Assembly (NCBI GenBank): GCA_002189105.1
Contig: NIOB01000003.1
Coordinates: 372,001-436,000 of the forward strand
Reading direction: 5' to 3'
DNA from: Saccharibacillus soli
GTDB lineage: Bacteria > Bacillota > Bacilli > Paenibacillales > Paenibacillaceae
Length of the DNA stretch: 64,000 bases
Shown here: positions 8,986 to 18,098 of the stretch, one piece after another
Layout of the letters: every line of letters begins with the position of its first letter
How positions within the stretch are numbered: position 1 is the first letter of the stretch
The notes under the pieces: model-generated
Database searches by the model: none
What the model saw: the letters and a program-made list of their open reading frames with translations, nothing else
What the model was told of the DNA's origin: nothing
Program-made: the position numbers and the translations under genes

Positions 8986-9170
8986 AATAAGTCCATAAAT
9001 CCACCTATTTCACAGAAAATCGGCAGCAGTGAACGAATAAGGACTTAAATCCCCTTATTTCCGCCATTCGCTCCGCAAAAACCTCGGATAATCCAAAATA
9101 AGAGGATTTTTGTACTTATTCTCGCTAAATCACGATATTCGGTAAAAATAAGCGGATATTAGGCCTTATC
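8986..9170. repeat. Four 24-bp inverted-repeat elements
   Basis: Copies at 8986-9009, 9036-9059, 9097-9120 and 9147-9170 each have AATAAG at the left end and CTTATT (or a one-base variant such as CCTATT) at the right, with a variable centre. Start-to-start spacings are 50, 61 and 50 bases. They can form small hairpins on either strand. Short families like this are commonly multi-copy in bacterial genomes; I cannot test that here. Confidence 0.85.
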
Positions 9171-9261
9171 TTAAAAATCGAACCCCGCTTCTTCGCATTT
9201 GCTTCTTGAACTGCCCGGAAAGGCTTGTCTCGTACTTCTCGCATATCTCTCACAGCTCACA

Positions 9262-9300
9262 TCCACATTCCACATTCCACATTCCACATTCCACATTCCA
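9262..9300. repeat. 7-bp microsatellite, about 5.6 copies
   Basis: TCCACAT is repeated five times and then partly (39 bases). It lies 31 bases beyond the stop of the 943-residue gene in a C/A-rich stretch and is non-coding as far as I can see. Such arrays change length readily. Confidence 0.9.
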
Positions 9301-9331
9301 AGGCTCACACCTCACGGTTCACACCCCAACC

Positions 9332-12163
9332 TCACACTTCCGGCAAACGCTCAGAATCGATAGCGTGGAAGCGATAGCCCGCTTTGATATAAGCGTCGTA
9401 ATAGACGCGCCCGTTACGGTAGTACATCAGATCCTCGATGTGGAAACCGCCCATCAGGTTCAGCTTCTCGACGCCATCGCTGCGGCGTTCGTGAACGTAG
9501 CCGACGCGATAAATCCGCGACGTCTCTTCCTCGTTCAGCGCGTAGCGCATGAACTCGCCGTTGGCATCGCCGAAGAAGTATTTCTCTTCGTGACGATGCT
9601 CCTGCGTGTAGTCGAACAAACGCAGATTAATCGCAGCCCGCTCTTCCAGCGTCCGGTAGAGGATGCGGAACAGGTCTTCCTTCGTCATAGTCTCCCGATT
9701 CTCGTATTCGACGGCCACGTTCGCCCGGCGAAGCAGCTCCTCCTCGTAAGTCTGGACGAGCGGCTCCGCGCCCAGCAGCTCGCGGGCGCACAGTTCGGTC
9801 AGCCGCGCCAGCAGGCGGCGCTCCCCGCCATGCAGCGCCGGAAGTCCGGCCTCACTCATGCCGGACAGCACACCGCCCGAGTACAGGCCGCCGCTGCTGG
9901 AGCTGCGAATGCCATGGCCCGGGCCGCCGGTCGTCCCTGCGCCGGGCACACCGCCAAGTACACTGCCCGAATACCCGCCGACACTTCCGGCGTTCTGCGT
10001 CTGCGTGCCGCTATAAGCGCCGCCCAACGCTCCCGCTCCCTGCACATCGCTGCCCGCGCCATTTGCCGCTCCGCCTGCCGACACACCGCCGTGTCCCATG
10101 CCATTTGCAGCTCCACCCGCCGACATCCCGCCGTGCCCCGCGCCGTTTGCAGCTCCGCCCGCCGACACGCCGCCGTACGCTGCGCTGCCCTGCGCTCCGG
10201 CGCCATAGGCGTCCTCCGGACGCTCTGCGACGAGCGCCGCGAGGTCGCCAAGCCGCCGCTCCTCGAAGTAATAGTCGCGGCCGCGCCGATCTTCGGCGTC
10301 GCGCATGAGATTGTCCACGACGCGCTCATAATACGGCATCAGGTTCTGTCCGATGTAATCATCGGCACTCCGGGTGCTGTATTCTGCGGCGCGGCGCAGC
10401 CGCTCTTCAAGCTGCTCAACGCGGCGAACCCTCGCGCGATACTGACCGTGCAGGGCAATCAGCGCATCTTCATAGCGCCGATACAGCTCAATCTCCGTCT
10501 CCAGACGCAGAATGTTCAGCTTGAGACCATAGATCGTCTCGAAGAAATACCGTGCGAAGTTGCGCACGTTCTGGCTGTCGCGCAGCAGCGCTTTGCGGAA
10601 CGGCTGGTCTTCGACGATCCCGCCGTAGAGCCGTTCGAGTTCCTCGCGGGCGCCCTCCAGCTCCAGCATCGCCTCGCGCATCCGCTCAAGCAGCGCCTGC
10701 GCCGCTCCCCGCGCGGATTCGGCTGGATCGCTCCAGGCGGCGATCCGATACAGGCCGTGCCGCGAATCCTCCGCCGCGGCACGGGCGGCGTATTCGCGCA
10801 GCCCCCGGCCGATGTCGGCCTCGGCCATGTTGCGCTGCGCTTCCGCCTCGAAGTTGCCGCGGAAGAAACTCTCCGCGGCCTTGCCAAACAGCGCCTCTTC
10901 CGCTTCATACAGCGTCATCCGGCGGATCGAGCTGTAGGACACGGACGAACTCATGATGCCGTTCATGTCCTCCAGCCGTCCTTCGTCCGGCGCAAGACGC
11001 GCCGCCCGCTCCCGCATATGCGGGCGGTCCAGCTCCAGCCGGGCGAGCTGCTCCGCGGCCGGCGTCTCGGGGATCTCGCGCATGCGGCGGTTCAGGCCGC
11101 GCGCGAATTGGTACAGCACGGCCAGTGCGATGGAACGGTCGGGTCGGGTCACCCGGGCGAACCCGCCGGAGGCTAGGCCGCGGCGGCCGGACTCACCTGC
11201 CAATCCGCTCTTAAAAGCGGAATTGTTGTATTGTCCGGCGCCCGTCTTCAGCCCTTCCAGGGGCTGGTCTTCTGCGGTTCCCGCAGCTCCCGCCAGGCCG
11301 GACGCCGCCGAACCGCCGTCGCGGCGGCGGTTCTTGAGCAGATGCGCATGGCAGATGATCTCGTAGCCGCTCCGCAGCCCGCCCGGTTGGGCGATGCCGC
11401 GTTCGTTCTTGTCGGACAGGATGTAGACGAGATCGAACAGCGGCGACGGCGCGTGGTTCACGTCGATCTTCAGGCGGTTCTCCGTGACCTGGAGCGGCGC
11501 GGAAAACGCGTATTCCGGACGCTGCATCAAGTCCAGCTCCCGCAGGAACGATACGCCGACCGAACTGGAATAACCGAACGAATCGGACTGTTCCTGATCG
11601 CTGACCAGCACGTAGAGATCCGTCTGCACGGACTTGAACGACTGGCCGAACACCGCACCCGCCAGCAACGCAATCTCCGGTGTCAGCACGTTCATCACAT
11701 CGTCGGCATGCACGACGACAGACAGATGCAGCCGGTCAAACGAAGCGAACAATCGTCCGTTCTCCGACAGCATCCGGCTGGCTCTGCGCAGATCGCGGTT
11801 CAGTTCAAACAGATGGTCGGCGTCCTCATCCAGGAACGCGCGGTGCAGATCGCGCCGCAGCGTATTCTCCTGCGGCTGCCGCCCACCGAAAGCCTCCCAG
11901 CGGAACCGCACCGCCTGTCGATGGTGGTCCAATCCATCCTGCGGCAGCGAAGCGTCCGCGATATGGAAGTATGCGATGCCTGCTGCGTTATCATACTTGC
12001 GGTCATTTAACTCCGTCAGGACCGACGCCGCCTCGGCTGCCCGATTGCCGACGAACAGGAAAGCGGCCGGATAATGCAGGCCGCTTCTCCCTTCCGCGAA
12101 GCCGGGCAGTCCTTCTTCTCTGGCTGCATAGGCAGCCGCGAATTGCTCCAGCAGTTCGTTCAT
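9332..12163 (-). CDS. Large protein of unknown function, paired with the tubulin-like GTPase
   Basis: 943 residues. ATG at 12163 comes one base after the stop of the tubulin-like gene, with AAGGTTGAG as ribosome site, so the two are translationally coupled. Residues 1-300 alternate strands and helices, with hydrophobic strands ending in acidic residues (LSVVVHADD, DLYVLVSDQ, LVYILSDKNERG), suggesting a Rossmann-like or degenerate tubulin-like fold. Residues 300-640 are helical with coiled-coil character. About 650-770 is a Gly/Ala/Ser-rich low-complexity stretch containing three 14-residue repeats of the type GGVSAGGAANGAG. The C-terminal 170 residues are folded and contain KYFFGDANGEFMRYAL. 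There is no signal peptide or membrane helix. I do not recognise the family; a cytosolic partner or regulator of the tubulin-like polymer is the simplest idea. Confidence 0.85.
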   Translation of the reverse strand: MNELLEQFAAAYAAREEGLPGFAEGRSGLHYPAAFLFVGNRAAEAASVLTELNDRKYDNAAGIAYFHIADASLPQDGLDHHRQAVRFRWEAFGGRQPQENTLRRDLHRAFLDEDADHLFELNRDLRRASRMLSENGRLFASFDRLHLSVVVHADDVMNVLTPEIALLAGAVFGQSFKSVQTDLYVLVSDQEQSDSFGYSSSVGVSFLRELDLMQRPEYAFSAPLQVTENRLKIDVNHAPSPLFDLVYILSDKNERGIAQPGGLRSGYEIICHAHLLKNRRRDGGSAASGLAGAAGTAEDQPLEGLKTGAGQYNNSAFKSGLAGESGRRGLASGGFARVTRPDRSIALAVLYQFARGLNRRMREIPETPAAEQLARLELDRPHMRERAARLAPDEGRLEDMNGIMSSSVSYSSIRRMTLYEAEEALFGKAAESFFRGNFEAEAQRNMAEADIGRGLREYAARAAAEDSRHGLYRIAAWSDPAESARGAAQALLERMREAMLELEGAREELERLYGGIVEDQPFRKALLRDSQNVRNFARYFFETIYGLKLNILRLETEIELYRRYEDALIALHGQYRARVRRVEQLEERLRRAAEYSTRSADDYIGQNLMPYYERVVDNLMRDAEDRRGRDYYFEERRLGDLAALVAERPEDAYGAGAQGSAAYGGVSAGGAANGAGHGGMSAGGAANGMGHGGVSAGGAANGAGSDVQGAGALGGAYSGTQTQNAGSVGGYSGSVLGGVPGAGTTGGPGHGIRSSSSGGLYSGGVLSGMSEAGLPALHGGERRLLARLTELCARELLGAEPLVQTYEEELLRRANVAVEYENRETMTKEDLFRILYRTLEERAAINLRLFDYTQEHRHEEKYFFGDANGEFMRYALNEEETSRIYRVGYVHERRSDGVEKLNLMGGFHIEDLMYYRNGRVYYDAYIKAGYRFHAIDSERLPEV

Positions 12164-12164
12164 C

Positions 12165-15100
12165 TTATCTCAACCTTTTGCGCAGCTCGTTCAGCTTGGC
12201 TGCGGTTTCGCGGTAGAATCGGTAGACTTCTTCGCCGTTCACCAGTTCCATGCGCTCATATTCCAACTGCTCGCGGGCGTCGATGAACGTCTGATACAGC
12301 TCATCCAGCTTGCCCAGCAGCAGCGATACATCTTCCGAGGCCGTCAGTTCCGTCGAACGGCGGGTGGCCTTGCGCAGCAGCGTCTGACGATCCTTTTCAT
12401 TCAGCGAACGGAAACGATCGTAGATCTCGAAGTGCGGATAGCTGCGGCTCTTCATCAGATTGACGAACGGCTCCCAGCTTTCTTCGTCCTCTTCGCGGTC
12501 GTACACATACAACGCGCCTTTTTTGACGATCGTTTCGGTATAGAGCGCTTCAAGGTATTGATCCAGCAGCTTCTCTTCGCCCGCATGCTGGTTCATCAGC
12601 GATTCCAGCTCGGCGACTTTGGCTTGAATCGCTTCATACTTCGCCAGTTCTTCGCGCACACGGCGGATCTGTTCCGGGGAACGAATCAGATTTTCCTTAG
12701 CCAGGTCTTCGTTGATGCTGCCAAAAATGTCCTTGATCGATTCGCGGCCAATTCCTTCACTCAGCAGACGCTTCAGCTCGGCATGTGCCCGCTTCACCTC
12801 GCCCAGATTGGGCTTGGCGCTCTGAAGCTGCATGTCGAAGCCCGACAGCGTCTGGAACAGATCAAATGGACGTGTAGTGACTACCGAATAGCGACTGCTG
12901 GTCGTCTGGTCGATGTCTTTTTCGATGACAACGCCAAATTGACGTGCCCGTTCAAACTCCCCACGCACCCGTTCGTTGTAACCTTTCACACGTTCGTTGC
13001 GGTACACGTCGCCCCACGACTGCTGCGGAATCGGTGACGGCAGATACGTCCAGTTCTCGCGCTCGGTCTGCACCAGGTGGCGTCCTACGCCTTCCTTGCC
13101 GAGAATCGTACGTTCGTAGTTCTCTTCATAGACTTGCAGCGGCGTATAGACGAACAGCGGCACCCCGTTGCGTGTGTTGAGCCAGAAGATCCGGTTCTTG
13201 ACGCGGCTTTCCTTGACCGTAAAGTTCGATTTGCCAATAGCGTTCTCCTGATAGTTGCGAATCCCCTTGAGGATGCCCGGCGCTTGAACCGGCACGGACA
13301 CGAAGCCCCACGATGGGAAGTGCAGATTGCCTGAACTGTTGCTCAAGTGGAACACCGGAATGGCTTCCTCATCCAGCTTGCCCGCGATATTGCGCTCGAC
13401 GAACTTCTCGATCGACTCATCTTCGCCGAACTTCATCCGCAGGAAATCTTCCATCGACTGCGTAATCAGATCCCCGAATTTGCTCGTCAGGAATTCCGAG
13501 ATGGAGCCTACGATGTCCACTTCCTGCTCCTTGATCCAGCGATCGGAATGATCCAGCAGTTCCTGGGCAAAGTCACGGATCAGATCGTCGGCGTCGCGGC
13601 TCTCCATCAGGCTGGTCACGACTTTCGAGATGTCCGGCACGCTGACCACATTCCAGTAATACGTCTTGTTGCCCTTGTGATCGACCTGCTCGTCGCCGCG
13701 CGTCAGAATCTCGCCGTTGCGCTCAAAGATCGAACTCAGCGCGTTCAGTATCTCGGTGAACACGCCGTAGATGCGGTTGTTTTCACGGTTCAGGATTTCG
13801 TAGAAGTCCTCGTAGAACTCAATCATCTGCTCGGTGCGTTCCACGTCAGCCCGCAGCCAATATTCGGTCATTTTGGCTTCGATATAAGCATTTTTCTTTT
13901 TCTCTTTGGAAACGAAGGCACTCTTCGCATCGCCCAGACGTTCGTTCGCCTGTTCTTCCGCCGCTTCGATGTCACGCGGAATCCGCAGCAGGCTCTCACG
14001 CAGATTTTCGATATACGCCTGAACCATCTTGAGCAGCGAGAAGCCTTTTTCCGTATAGATCAGACGCGATACGTAGAAAGGACCCTGCTCCGGACTCAGG
14101 AAGCTGCGGCGAACCTGTTCGGAGAACCTCTCCATCATCTCGCCCGGCAGCTGCTTCTTCATCTTGATGTATTCTTCACGCGCCCGCGTCAGGAACGTCT
14201 GCTCCAGCTCGACATCCATGCTGACGTTCTGCATTTTGACGACGTTGGCGTAGCTGAGGCGTTCACTGTTCTGATAGCCGGGAATCGGCTCCGGTACGCG
14301 GGACTCAAACGTCTTGAGCATCGAATCCGGGTCAAGCATGAGCTTCTGTGCAAAACGTTCGATCTCTTCTTGATTCGGCGCATGCTGGAACATTTTCTGC
14401 ATCTTCTCAAACAGACGATAGGCAAGGTAGGTGGTCATCTCTTCGATCGGCAGTACAGCGGAAGAAGCCCCGATGATGTTGTAGTCGTAGTTCGCCGGGT
14501 AAGCCTTGGTCATCTGCGCAATATTCGTCCGGATGTTGCTGATGTAGTCATGAATCGCAAATTCTTCGCCCGAAGCCTTCTCCTCACTCGCCATGAAGTT
14601 GGTGATATTCTCGGCTGTGACGTTCATGCAGTAGTCATACGCGTTCTCCAGCAGCTTGCCTTCGGTGTTGGTCGCGGAGATCAGATGGCACAGGTTAAAA
14701 GGCGGCAGCGGCGAATTAACGGTCAGAATACTGCCATACTGCTGCTTGAACCGCTCTCCGCGCGCATCCACATTCATCCAGTAATCCAGTTCCTTGAGCG
14801 CCGCATAACCGTTCTTCCGGACGTATTCGCGCGTATGTTCGCTGAGGCTCTTGTTCGACAGATTGACGTCCGGGGTGAACAGATAGCCCAGCATATTGAG
14901 TCGATCCACGCCGCCCGCGCCGTAGTCGCGTTCGATCAGTCCGCGGATGATGTACGAGATGTCGAGGAACGAACCACTGCCCGTACCGCCGGACAGACCC
15001 GTCAGCAGGAATACGGTCAGTTTCTTGTTGGTGCCGACTGACAGCGTCTTGATCTTCTTGTCGATTGCCTGCACGACCTGATTAATCTTCGTGAAAAGGA

Positions 15101-15554
15101 GCAGGCGTCCCGCCTGGCGTACGCCAGCTGCGCCGTTCATACCGTCCGTGATGCTCAGTTCAGGCGACAGCCATTCCGTGATATACGGCTCCAGGATGCT
15201 GCGGTTCTGAAGCAGTCCGCCGATCTCGGCGTTCGCCAGCAGCACGAATTCGTTGATCGGGTCCAACCCGATGCCTTTATAGCGTTTGCCGCGATCCTGT
15301 TCATTGGTCTCAAACGCGAGGAACTCGACGTTGGACGGCTTCTCCATCTTCTTCTTCGACACCGGATCTTCGGGCAGCTTGAAGCGGCGGTTGATCTGGT
15401 ATTTGAGACGCAGCAGGGCATCGATGCCCGTACCGCCGAGTCCGATGATAAGCATTGGGTTGTCGATCGTATCGACCCGGATCTTCTCGCTGACAATACC
15501 GCCTCCGAGCGAGACGTCGAGCTGCTGAATATGTTCTCTGACAATCGGTTTCAT
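12165..15554 (-). CDS. Tubulin/FtsZ-like GTPase (Tubulin_2 type)
   Basis: 1129 residues. ATG at 15554 after AAGGAG. The N-terminal 400 residues show a tubulin/FtsZ-like nucleotide-binding fold: a glycine-rich loop IIGLGGTGIDAL (36-47) and the tubulin signature GGTGSGS (189-195), followed by FLDISYIIRGL and a FTPDVN segment. The remainder is a long helical extension with coiled-coil stretches, far larger than FtsZ (about 380 residues), ending in a charged helical region. The match is to the large bacterial tubulin-like proteins often found beside VWA genes and proposed to act in membrane remodelling rather than division. It is co-transcribed with the 943-residue gene. It should bind GTP and may form filaments; no membrane helix is visible. 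Confidence 0.88.
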   Translation of the reverse strand: MKPIVREHIQQLDVSLGGGIVSEKIRVDTIDNPMLIIGLGGTGIDALLRLKYQINRRFKLPEDPVSKKKMEKPSNVEFLAFETNEQDRGKRYKGIGLDPINEFVLLANAEIGGLLQNRSILEPYITEWLSPELSITDGMNGAAGVRQAGRLLLFTKINQVVQAIDKKIKTLSVGTNKKLTVFLLTGLSGGTGSGSFLDISYIIRGLIERDYGAGGVDRLNMLGYLFTPDVNLSNKSLSEHTREYVRKNGYAALKELDYWMNVDARGERFKQQYGSILTVNSPLPPFNLCHLISATNTEGKLLENAYDYCMNVTAENITNFMASEEKASGEEFAIHDYISNIRTNIAQMTKAYPANYDYNIIGASSAVLPIEEMTTYLAYRLFEKMQKMFQHAPNQEEIERFAQKLMLDPDSMLKTFESRVPEPIPGYQNSERLSYANVVKMQNVSMDVELEQTFLTRAREEYIKMKKQLPGEMMERFSEQVRRSFLSPEQGPFYVSRLIYTEKGFSLLKMVQAYIENLRESLLRIPRDIEAAEEQANERLGDAKSAFVSKEKKKNAYIEAKMTEYWLRADVERTEQMIEFYEDFYEILNRENNRIYGVFTEILNALSSIFERNGEILTRGDEQVDHKGNKTYYWNVVSVPDISKVVTSLMESRDADDLIRDFAQELLDHSDRWIKEQEVDIVGSISEFLTSKFGDLITQSMEDFLRMKFGEDESIEKFVERNIAGKLDEEAIPVFHLSNSSGNLHFPSWGFVSVPVQAPGILKGIRNYQENAIGKSNFTVKESRVKNRIFWLNTRNGVPLFVYTPLQVYEENYERTILGKEGVGRHLVQTERENWTYLPSPIPQQSWGDVYRNERVKGYNERVRGEFERARQFGVVIEKDIDQTTSSRYSVVTTRPFDLFQTLSGFDMQLQSAKPNLGEVKRAHAELKRLLSEGIGRESIKDIFGSINEDLAKENLIRSPEQIRRVREELAKYEAIQAKVAELESLMNQHAGEEKLLDQYLEALYTETIVKKGALYVYDREEDEESWEPFVNLMKSRSYPHFEIYDRFRSLNEKDRQTLLRKATRRSTELTASEDVSLLLGKLDELYQTFIDAREQLEYERMELVNGEEVYRFYRETAAKLNELRKRLR

Positions 15555-16152
15555 GGATAACTCCTTTCAAGATACGGCCTGCACGTGGGTCACGGCAGCG
15601 GCCGATGTGAAGTCTGGGATGTGAAAACTGAATTGAGGCTCATGGAAAAAAGATGCCCGGTCTTGCCTCTGCGTTTCTATGACCGAACATGGATACGGAT
15701 GGCTGAACAGCGTTTTGCGCAGCAGAGCTGTGCATGAGCGTAAAATACTATGTTCTACCGATCACAGACTGCCTGCTGCGTTGGGTTTGGAAGCTTCTAA
15801 TTGAAACACTCTATGTTGCATTTTAGGCAATCGTCGCAGAAATCAACACCGCCCTGAGACGGGGATGGACACGAAAAAGCAACTTTTAGGCGTAAAATCA
15901 GATTTTCACAGCAGTAGGTAGGGAAAGGTAGGGAGAAGCGTTTGGAGCTTCGCCCTGCGATCAGAATTGCGGGTGGAGCTGGGATGAAAACATTGGCTTC
16001 GCCCAGTTGATGGGAATCGCTGACGGATTACATCAAGATCTTGGCTTCATCAATTTGATTGGAATCGCTCTCTGGATAGAACTTGAAGGAAGCTAACCCG
16101 TCTTCCTTCAAGTTCTTTGATTAGGGTCGCTGGTGGATATGGGCGAAGCACA
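15555..16152. other. Intergenic region with degenerate 48-bp repeats
   Basis: 598 bases, no gene. Two related segments start at 15993 and 16041 (TTGGCTTC ... GGAATCGCT, 48-base period), and a weaker third copy may lie near 16115-16133. A long perfect hairpin is at 16080-16114. The tubulin-operon promoter should be near 15560-15800; I found no convincing core elements. Confidence 0.5.
16080..16114 (-). terminator. Perfect 13-bp hairpin downstream of the VWA gene
   Basis: AACTTGAAGGAAG (16080-16092) pairs fully with CTTCCTTCAAGTT (16102-16114) around a 9-base loop. It begins 38 bases beyond the stop of the 605-residue VWA gene. The T tract on the minus strand is weak, so it may be a terminator, an RNA-stabilising stem or a protein site. 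Confidence 0.6.
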
Positions 16153-17970
16153 TTACACCAAATATTCCAAATGAATGGTTTTTCCGGCTTGAGCCATCGG
16201 GATCGTGATTCGGTCGCCGCTTTTCAGTTCCATACCTTTGCTGGTGTCAGCGACGCGGCCGGATTTTTCAATTGGGATGCCTTCGGCGCTGCTGCGAAGG
16301 ACAATCCGATCCTCCGAACCCGGGGTGAATACGATATTTTCCGTATCTTTCAGTTCCGGAGCCAGTTGGAGAAGCTGATGCAGATTAAGACGGCCTTTAT
16401 AGGTATTTAGTTTCTTATATTGTGGATAAGAACGTTCGCCGGTGTTTTCATCCCGAATCTCGATCACCATTTGCCCGACGAAACCTTTGTTTACTTTTTT
16501 TAGATAGCGCATCAGGAAGAAGACAATCGCCGCCAGTACAAGCAGACCCAGCACACCAAGAATGACCGGAATCAACGGGAATGGCTTCTCCTCTTTCTGA
16601 GCTTCGGCACCTGTCGTGCCCGCTGTTCCGGATACGGCTCCCGAAGCGGCATCGATTGCAATTGGGGCGGATTCCCGGTAGAAGCTGTCGGCTTCGGCGC
16701 GAACGATCAGCGTATACTTATGGGCTTCCGGCAGCTCGTAACTGACATTGAACTGCGTGTCTTTTAACGCCATCGGGACATTGGTTTCGACTCCGGTGTT
16801 GTTATCCTTGGCTACCAGTGTCGCTTTCATCGTGGCATACAGCTCGGCGGAATCCAGTTTCTTGCCTCCGCTGGTCAGGTAAGCCGACAGGTCCACCTTA
16901 TCGCCTTTGCTGTATGATGAGGCTCCCAGCGGTGCTGTCGCCAGTTCCAGATCGTAGTTAAAGACCAGGCTGATGTCGATCTGATCCTTGTTGGCTCCCT
17001 GAACGCTTAATGTCCAGTCGCCTTCCTGAGGCTTCATCAGTTTCAAGAGCGAATACGTCTTCGATGTCGATAGAGTCACGGTATTCGATGGAATGGCGAC
17101 CTCTTTACCACTGGGATCTTTGAGCTTGAGCTTGATGGGCTTGGCCGACGTAATGGATACATTGGCCTCCAGCACGTTGGCGTTAGGCACCGAAATCTTC
17201 ACATCCTGGAACTGCCCATTGCCGGTCAGCGAATCCACAGGCACGATATTGAGCTGCTGATGGCTGGCGAAGATCTCGCTCAGAATCCCGGGCAGGTCGT
17301 CGGCAGAGTTGGTGACAAACGATTTGCCTTTCGTATCGTCAGCAATCTTCTTCAACTCGGCCTGATTCAGCTTGCCATCTGCGTTCAGCCCGATCGTATA
17401 GACCGGGATTCCCGCTTGCTCGGCTTTCTGTACAGAGCTGGCCAGCTCCTCCTCCGACTGCTTGAGCGTCTTGCCCTTGTTGGAGTTGAGCTGGGTGTTG
17501 CCATCGGCAAGCATGACGATCATCGGTTCACGCCCTGACTGCGCACTGCGCTGAAGCATGGTTACAGCTTCAGTCACGCCAACCGCCGTGTCGGTATAAG
17601 GCCCCCGTCCAAGCTGTCCGATAAATGTTTTGAGTTCGTCTTTGTCGGCCTGGCTCTTGATGTCCAGCAGTGCCTTCTCACGCTGCACCACATCCGTATA
17701 GGAAACGATGCCGACCCGATCGCCCTGCACCGGCAGCATGTCGATGAACAGGCGCATGGCTTCGTTGCCCAGCTTCTCCGGGTCGCTGGTCGCCATCGAA
17801 TTGCTCGCATCCAGCACCAATACGGCGTCGATTGGTGCCGCGCTGGAAGGCGCCGTACTCGCCGTTGTTCCCGAGGCGGCGGCAGATTGCACGCCAGCCG
17901 GGAATACCCCCGCAGCCAGAAGTGCAGCCGCCAGCAGCGGATAGATCCACTTTCTGATTGTTGATACCAT
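16153..17970 (-). CDS. Secreted/membrane VWA protein with cytosolic C-terminal beta domain
   Basis: 605 residues. Start is ATG at 17970 (AAGGGG 10 bases upstream), which places a signal peptide at the N terminus (IRKWIYPLLAAALLAAGVFPAG). The VWA domain has MIDAS DASNSM (54-59), the T loop DTAVGV and a MLADGNT strand. Two or more beta-sandwich segments follow (about 240-440). One membrane helix at about 466-490 leads to a 113-residue C-terminal domain containing VIEIRDENTGERS and GDRITIP, which looks FHA-like (inference). The VWA part is therefore outside and the last domain inside the cell. It is a clear paralogue of the next gene upstream, 128 bases away, and was probably formed by tandem duplication. 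Confidence 0.87.
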   Translation of the reverse strand: MVSTIRKWIYPLLAAALLAAGVFPAGVQSAAASGTTASTAPSSAAPIDAVLVLDASNSMATSDPEKLGNEAMRLFIDMLPVQGDRVGIVSYTDVVQREKALLDIKSQADKDELKTFIGQLGRGPYTDTAVGVTEAVTMLQRSAQSGREPMIVMLADGNTQLNSNKGKTLKQSEEELASSVQKAEQAGIPVYTIGLNADGKLNQAELKKIADDTKGKSFVTNSADDLPGILSEIFASHQQLNIVPVDSLTGNGQFQDVKISVPNANVLEANVSITSAKPIKLKLKDPSGKEVAIPSNTVTLSTSKTYSLLKLMKPQEGDWTLSVQGANKDQIDISLVFNYDLELATAPLGASSYSKGDKVDLSAYLTSGGKKLDSAELYATMKATLVAKDNNTGVETNVPMALKDTQFNVSYELPEAHKYTLIVRAEADSFYRESAPIAIDAASGAVSGTAGTTGAEAQKEEKPFPLIPVILGVLGLLVLAAIVFFLMRYLKKVNKGFVGQMVIEIRDENTGERSYPQYKKLNTYKGRLNLHQLLQLAPELKDTENIVFTPGSEDRIVLRSSAEGIPIEKSGRVADTSKGMELKSGDRITIPMAQAGKTIHLEYLV

Positions 17971-18098
17971 TTCGGCAAAACCCCTTTGTGTATACGATCT
18001 TGGGTACAACGATTGTTCATGTGGGGAGGAGTGCGCCGCTTCTGACCGAAGCGGCGCTTGCTGACAATCCCCTCTATCTAACATGGGCATGGCGTGAA

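Noticed and set aside
9206-11176. 656-codon plus-strand gene
   Set aside because: Antisense shadow of the coupled 943-residue gene; Arg/Ala/His-rich composition and no ribosome site.
13347-15041. 564-codon plus-strand gene
   Set aside because: Shadow of the tubulin-like gene on the opposite strand, whose motifs and ribosome site are clear.
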